A DNA stretch of 64,000 nt from contig CM068825.1 in NCBI GenBank assembly GCA_028554795.2, positions 160,639,398-160,703,397 on the forward strand. Direction: 5' to 3'. The position numbers and the translations under genes were made by a program. The notes below the pieces were generated by a model that did not search any database, had not been told where the DNA came from, and was given only the letters and a program-made list of their open reading frames with translations. The DNA is from Sinohyriopsis cumingii (lineage: Eukaryota > Mollusca > Bivalvia > Unionida > Unionidae). Shown here in pieces: positions 60,801 through 64,000 of the stretch. Positions within the stretch are counted from its first letter, which is position 1. Each line of letters opens with the position of its first letter.

Positions 60801-63238
60801 GTTTATCTATGAGTATTGTTTAACTATTAGGATTATTATTTTTGCCAAAGTCAAGGACATTCTGTTTATCATATTTTTTATTCTAAGTATAAGTATCTTG
60901 TAACTATTAGGAATCTATTGAAGGTTCTTTTCCATTATGTAATAGTTTTTTTTAGAAATGTTAATTGTGACCTGAGGTCAAGTAGAGGACTATAAAATCT
61001 TGTGTTTCTAGAAATTATTCATTCATCTTGAACAGAATCAGTTGTATTATTGTTGTGTCCAATAGTTCTTTTATGTTGGAATTTTATTTATTCAGATAAA
61101 TCTTTTACTGTAAATACAAAGCGCTCATTAAAAATAACATTCTTGGAAATAGAGACTTGATTTTATACTGAAATTTCAAATAAGGATATATTCTTGGATT
61201 GTATTATTGCAATTCAATAAAAGACTGTTAGTACATCACCACTGCAGGAGCCACCACAGGCACATCAACACTTCCAGCATTGGATTTAAATTGGATTTCC
61301 ACTAAAGGTTATTAAAAATTCAATCATTAGGACGTGTCTATGTAATTCTAGGATTATTTAGGATTTAAGTTGCAATACTGTAAGCTCCATTTTTTACATT
61401 TTCACTTTGTATTTTAAGGAAATAAATTATTTTTTGAATTTTACAAAGCTTGTTACTTCTCACTTTTTTCTAATACTTATTTTAAGACCATTGAGTCATA
61501 ACAATATGCTCAGGGAAAGCTTAATGCAGGGAGAAATAATTGTTGTGATAGGAAACACCTGGCTGCTGACCAGAGGTGAAGGCAGAGGACTATTACATAG
61601 AGGATATATATACAGTGTGACCCTGCTATAACACAAATTCAGATATAACACGGTTGTGGTGTGGTTCCCAAAATTCCACATGTATTTTTTTGTTCACAAA
61701 AACAAAAATCTTTCTTAGAAGTACGAAAAAAATTGTAAAAAGTTTATTATCATTTTGGGGAAGATATTGCATATGAATAATACAAGATGAAAAATTACTT
61801 TTATAAAATCTTAGATTTTGCCAAAATTTCTTCATGTTTTTGCTGCTCTACCAAGTCCTTCACCCCATATAGAAAATTAATTGAATACATTATTTTTCAG
61901 GTTTTTTGGGATGGCAAAAGTGAGAGGGTAAAATGAGGTACTCAAAGCTCCCTTTAAAGAAGGTGGATTAAAAAGTATTTGCTTCCACTCATTTATGTGT
62001 TATATAAAACTATCCTGGGTTAGACTCCTTTTACTAGTTAAAGATGCTTATGGCGAAAAACCTGTTTTTGAACAAGTATCTGGAAAATTCGGAGGTATAC
62101 AGTTATTAAAATTATGAAAAACTAAATTGAAAGAAATCTCTCAAACAATTTCAAATGTCTTTTGGTGCGATGTCATCTATGCTTTATCTCGATGGAAAAA
62201 TGAACCATTGACTGTTCAAGAATACTTGTCTCAAGATATTCTTAATTTAGTAAGTATTGACAATTTTAGATCATACACAAGGTGGAGAACCAACAGTGTT
62301 GTGCTTATTAAAGACCTTTTTGATGCACAAGGATCTCTATTCAGTTTTGATGAAATAACACAACACAAACTAATAATTTTATAAAGTACTTTGCTCTTAT
62401 CTCTAAGATATCAGTGAAGTGGAAAAAGAAAATGAAAAGGTTTTTGGAAGTGGAAATACTTGCCATATAATACTTGACAAAACCTTGCTTCTTAGGGTAA
62501 AACTTTGTTTTGGTTAAACTTTGTACAAATGACACAAAACTGATTAGCTTTAAGTTTAGATTTATACTTGGAACTATTGCCAGTTTTTGGAAATTATTTG
62601 AGGAGTGCATCCAAACTTGCAACCTAAATTTTAAAATTACAGGAAAAGATGCCTTTATGGGAAATACAAAATTTGATGATCTAGAAACAAACAGGCAATG
62701 TAAAACACCTTGGGATTGTGTAAATGAGTGGTTCTTTTGTAAAATATTTTGAGAGTGTACTTGTTTGTGTGTGAATGTGTGTGTGTGTGTTGTGTCTAAG
62801 TGAACGAACATGAGTACAGCTCAGGATGGGGAATAATCTCAAGGTAATGCCCCATAAACCTGGCCAGGTGGTGATGTAGGGGAACATGTAAAATCCTGAC
62901 AACTTATGTTCAATAAATTTTAACATTTTTTTTATTGTTACTCCATCTGAAGTCCACTTGGTACTTAATGAGTATGGTTCCAGTCTTACACCAGATGTGT
63001 TTGCCATATTAAAATCTTCTTGCCCAAGAATATCAGAGATGGTTTCAACACTTGGTTGTTTAAATAAAAATACCAAAATGTTTAGTTTTTCATAGAGTTT
63101 TGTCCCTCTCTTACCAGGTATAATAGTAGCTGTCTATGGCGTGGAACCTGAGGATGATAAGGGGAAATTCCATGTAGAGGAATACTGTTTCCAGGAGTTG
63201 CCAGCCCAGCCAAAGCTGCCTAAACTGGAGAATGATAG
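45872..63238 (+). CDS. POLD2: DNA polymerase delta subunit 2, exons 1-4 (gene continues past the window)
   Basis: Exons: 45872-46097, 56101-56222, 59795-59918, 63118-63238, all with AG/GT borders and compatible phases (1, 0, 1, 2), giving 197 codons of an expected ~470. Exon 1 has NFSRQYAHIYAERLLSMRP, a signature of the family; exon 2 CVLIGTLFKHMELQPSILKE; exon 3 IPQPVLSKYTSENDKLILED and ELQRI; exon 4 VAVYGVEPEDDKGKFHVEEY, then CFQELPAQPK. These are the N-terminal OB-fold region of the B subunit that holds the polymerase delta complex together in nuclear DNA replication; the inactive phosphoesterase domain lies in exons beyond the window. ATG 45872 is the first in-frame ATG after a stop at 45800. 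Introns are 10.0, 3.6 and 3.2 kb. Confidence 0.92.
46364..46945 (+). pseudogene. Penelope-like element reverse transcriptase fragment
   Basis: SVLQPLMKSLSSYIKDTSTF, then after a shift LDVTSLYTNI, LNLENNYFQFNNTNYMQIMG, MSVGINMAPSYSYLF, and after another shift FLDDIFMIWKHSTEELKK and THVSFLDVNI. This is the order of Penelope-type RTs (DVTSLYTNIP, GxxMGxxxAP, FxDDIFMIW). At least three frameshifts; no GIY-YIG endonuclease seen. Confidence 0.75.
46946..47640. other. Spacer inside the inverted-repeat unit
   Basis: AT-rich, no gene recognised; the leftward frames from 47559 to 47801 arise from the GGCGACTTCTCC repeats. Confidence 0.4.
47641..47803. repeat. Imperfect tandem GGCGACTTCTCC repeats
   Basis: About eight degenerate copies (GGCGACATCTC, GGCGACTTCTCC, GGCGACTTTTCC, GGCGAGTTCTCC) at irregular 16-30-bp spacing, forming the right inverted-repeat arm. 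Confidence 0.7.
48465..48570. repeat. Imperfect inverted repeat
   Basis: CGCTGAAGCAGC (about 48471) and GCTGCTTCAGCG (about 48549) form a 12-bp stem that extends imperfectly. Lies upstream of the hAT transposase and could be a subterminal part of that element. Confidence 0.5.
48769..50520 (+). pseudogene. ZBED-like hAT transposase
   Basis: ATG 48769. In order: remnant BED finger (SNLVQYLHCRHIIEH, its Cys pair lost); ISWHQTIAEFMGVDVQPFSI and VEDIGFQCLM; LTSDAWSDPS and AAHWLTEDFHWKQ-type core; LAATSLDESHTGEYLASEL; LPSLTAQQWVLINNIVDMLG; VLATILDPRFKHRLF; and the hAT dimerisation region YLSAPFLSIPSEQLFSAAGQ. Coding runs in several frames with stops at 48964, 49477, 49655 and 49870, so it is dead. 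Repeats with GGTATCGGCA near 48025-48050 and at 50965-50998 look like subterminal sites, so the whole element may span about 47.98-51.03 kb; exact ends not found. Confidence 0.75.
50521..52109. other. POLD2 intron 1, AT-rich
   Basis: Apart from the GGTATCGGCA repeats near 50.97 kb, nothing recognised. Confidence 0.4.
52110..52330 (-). repeat. Dispersed repeat, copy A (inverted relative to copy B)
   Basis: Reverse complement shares GGGCATTTGTTTGGT, CTTTAGCGGTG and CCTTCATCAAAG with 57105-57345 in the same order. Confidence 0.65.
52331..54178. other. POLD2 intron 1, no genes recognised
   Basis: Several unspecific frames on both strands; a C10 run at 53811-53821. Nothing assigned. Confidence 0.4.
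54193..54443 (+). mobile_element. tRNA-derived SINE, near full length
   Basis: Head GGCCCCGCTTGGCTGAGTGG, TCTAAAGCGC (box A) and GGGTTTGAGTC (box B); body GTGGGTATGTGAGAAAGCTT, GGTTCTTCCTCCACC; tail GGCGTTAAACACTACAGCTA then ACAACAAC. Target duplication CTGTTGCAGCAGA (54179-54192) and CTGCTGCAGCAGA (54444-54456). Confidence 0.85.
55000..55920 (+). repeat. Truncated copy of the 26.8-29.0 kb element, split by a SINE dimer
   Basis: 55060-55145 and 55688-55880 align with 27020-27300 (shared ATTATTGTTTGTTTAAGCAT, GCCTTGAAA, TGTAAATACCTAACTCATTA and further). No element ends seen here. Confidence 0.65.
55162..55671 (+). mobile_element. Head-to-tail SINE dimer within a single target duplication
   Basis: Unit 1 is 55162-55411 and unit 2 about 55412-55671. 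Both have GAGTGGTCTAAAGCGCTC-type box A, GGTTCGAGTC box B and ACAACAACAA tails. TTATCTTTAAGTTCA occurs once before the pair (55147-55161) and once after it (55672-55686), and not between the units, so the pair was inserted in one event. Confidence 0.85.
56462..56515 (+). mobile_element. SINE 3' end fragment
   Basis: GTGCTGAAAAAATGGCGATA, AACCCTACAACAACTACAAC only; body missing. Confidence 0.6.
57105..57345 (+). repeat. Dispersed repeat, copy B
   Basis: See 52110-52330; begins ATTACCTTTGAAGCA and holds GGGCATTTGTTTGGTTCTCC and CCTTCATCAAAGAAAGCC. Bases 56516-57104 and 57346-58660 around it contain no gene I recognise. Confidence 0.65.
58666..59708. mobile_element. 1,043-bp non-autonomous DNA element in POLD2 intron 2
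   Basis: Terminal inverted repeats CAGGGCTGAGCAAAT (58666-58680) and ATTTGCTCAGCCCTG (59694-59708), 15 bp perfect. ACATT flanks both sides (58661-58665, 59709-59713). Subterminal sites GTCCCGGACTAGT and CTAGTCCGGGAC near the left and GTCCTGGACTAGTGG near the right are probably transposase-binding sequences. An 83-codon frame at 59224-59475 has no recognised homology. Confidence 0.8.
59919..62036. other. POLD2 intron 3, 5' part
   Basis: No gene recognised. ACAGTGTGACCCTGCTATAA at 61612-61631 resembles the end of a common DNA element and has an inverted look-alike at 58006-58022 (GTGTCACACTGT), but the two face outward from different inserts. Confidence 0.4.
62037..62384 (+). pseudogene. Probable LINE (L1/Tx1-like) ORF2 C-terminal remnant
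   Basis: DAYGEKPVFEQVSGKFGGI, a stop, then VFWCDVIYALSRWKNEPLTV, LSQDILNL and VLIKDLFDAQGSLFSFDEI, the order seen near the end of L1/Tx1-like ORF2 proteins (FWKDVL-x-W, LSQPLW, YINDLLDENG, F-x-EF). One stop within, end truncated. Recognition is by pattern only. Confidence 0.45.
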
Positions 63239-64000
63239 GTATAGTTGTGCCTGAAATAAACACTATCCAGTTCAATTTAATATGTCATGATAATTAAATG
63301 TTTGTTTCTGTGATGTGCTTTAGCCTATTTTCTGGTATATAACATGATCCGGATGCAAAACAGAAGAAAACGATAATGCAACAACAAATCAGAGACTATG
63401 CTTTTCGTCTACTTTCCATTTTAGAGGGCACCTTGGAGCCAGATCTGTTTGTGCATAATGTGATGGCAGAAATGCCAACCATTCTGATTTTGGTGGAATT
63501 ATTAATTTTTGTCGACCAAATTTTTCCAGTACAATCATTTTTTTAGATTCCAAATTTCTACTCAGATAATATTTTGTAAATGTGTACTTTAATTAGAACT
63601 CTGGTATAACTAGATCTCTGAAATGCTTGTAATGTCTGATTATAATACTTTTATGAGAGCATACCTAAGCATTTGCATCATGAAAAGAATTAAATATTGA
63701 CCAGTCAGAAAATTAAGTTGGCTTTGTGTCCTTAAGAAAGATGTCAAAACAAATTGTCGATGAGGATGCAGCCTTGACTAAAACATGACATGCTAACAAA
63801 ATTACAAACAGGATATACAAGGCATGATGACTGCATGGATACTATACCTTGGTATTCTTGACAGAGTTAAGTATTTCACATAGTGGGAAATATGATTGTT
63901 GGAAGCAAGTTTTAGCCAAAAAAAGTGCATCGAATCAGTGATATTTAATGATTTAATACTTGAAACATGTTGTTCGATAAAAGTTTAAAATATGCTCAGA
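63239..64000. other. POLD2 intron 4, 5' part
   Basis: Starts GTATAG after exon 4. No further exon, element or repeat recognised before the window end. Confidence 0.5.

Overview
The window is AT-rich animal nuclear DNA. Two spliced host genes give the kingdom: a multiple inositol polyphosphate phosphatase (MINPP1-like, minus strand, exons between 31064 and 41243) and the first four exons of DNA polymerase delta subunit 2 (POLD2-like, plus strand, 45872 to beyond 63238), arranged head to head. The rest is transposable elements and satellites: tRNA-derived SINEs ending in ACAAC repeats, hAT elements, CR1/L2-, DIRS- and Penelope-like retroelement remains, and 'CAAGATGGC'-type diverged repeats. 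This mix, with a Polinton, suggests a marine or freshwater invertebrate, most likely a mollusc. That assignment is inference.

Region 1-18.3 kb. The far left holds two small divergent genes sharing a compact promoter (two TATA boxes, two inverted CCAAT boxes, one CRE palindrome). The rightward one ends in a canonical histone-type 3' stem-loop. From about 1.2 to 14.9 kb lies a decayed Polinton/adintovirus-like element: a plus-strand capsid block (small ORF, pVI-like protein, double-jelly-roll major capsid protein, pX-like peptide, adenain-type protease, phage-tail-fibre-like protein, hydrophobic protein, conserved penton-like protein), a repeat block, minus-strand HNH/NUMOD and Cys-rich ORFs, a plus-strand DNA polymerase B fused to an SF1 helicase, and minus-strand integrase and zinc-ribbon/PLA2 genes. 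Most genes carry in-frame stops or frameshifts, so the copy is dead. I see no packaging ATPase. A 3.2-kb hAT element with an 8-bp target duplication sits in the last Polinton ORF and itself carries a SINE.

Region 18-31 kb. Intergenic repeats: a diverged ~150-bp tandem array (22.66-24.85 kb), then a nested set in which a CR1/L2 LINE fragment is split by a 3.6-kb element with a 5-bp target duplication, which contains a 2.26-kb TA-flanked element.

Region 31-41.3 kb. MINPP1-like gene in four coding exons. Its first intron holds a DIRS-type retroelement, SINE fragments, a 42-bp minisatellite and a diverged satellite. The 4.6 kb between MINPP1 and POLD2 contains two large minisatellites.

Region 45.9-64 kb. 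POLD2 exons 1-4. Intron 1 (10 kb) is packed with a Penelope-type RT fragment inside an inverted-repeat unit, a ZBED/hAT transposase pseudogene, and SINEs including a dimer bracketed by one target duplication. Intron 2 has a 1,043-bp non-autonomous DNA element. Intron 3 has a probable LINE remnant.
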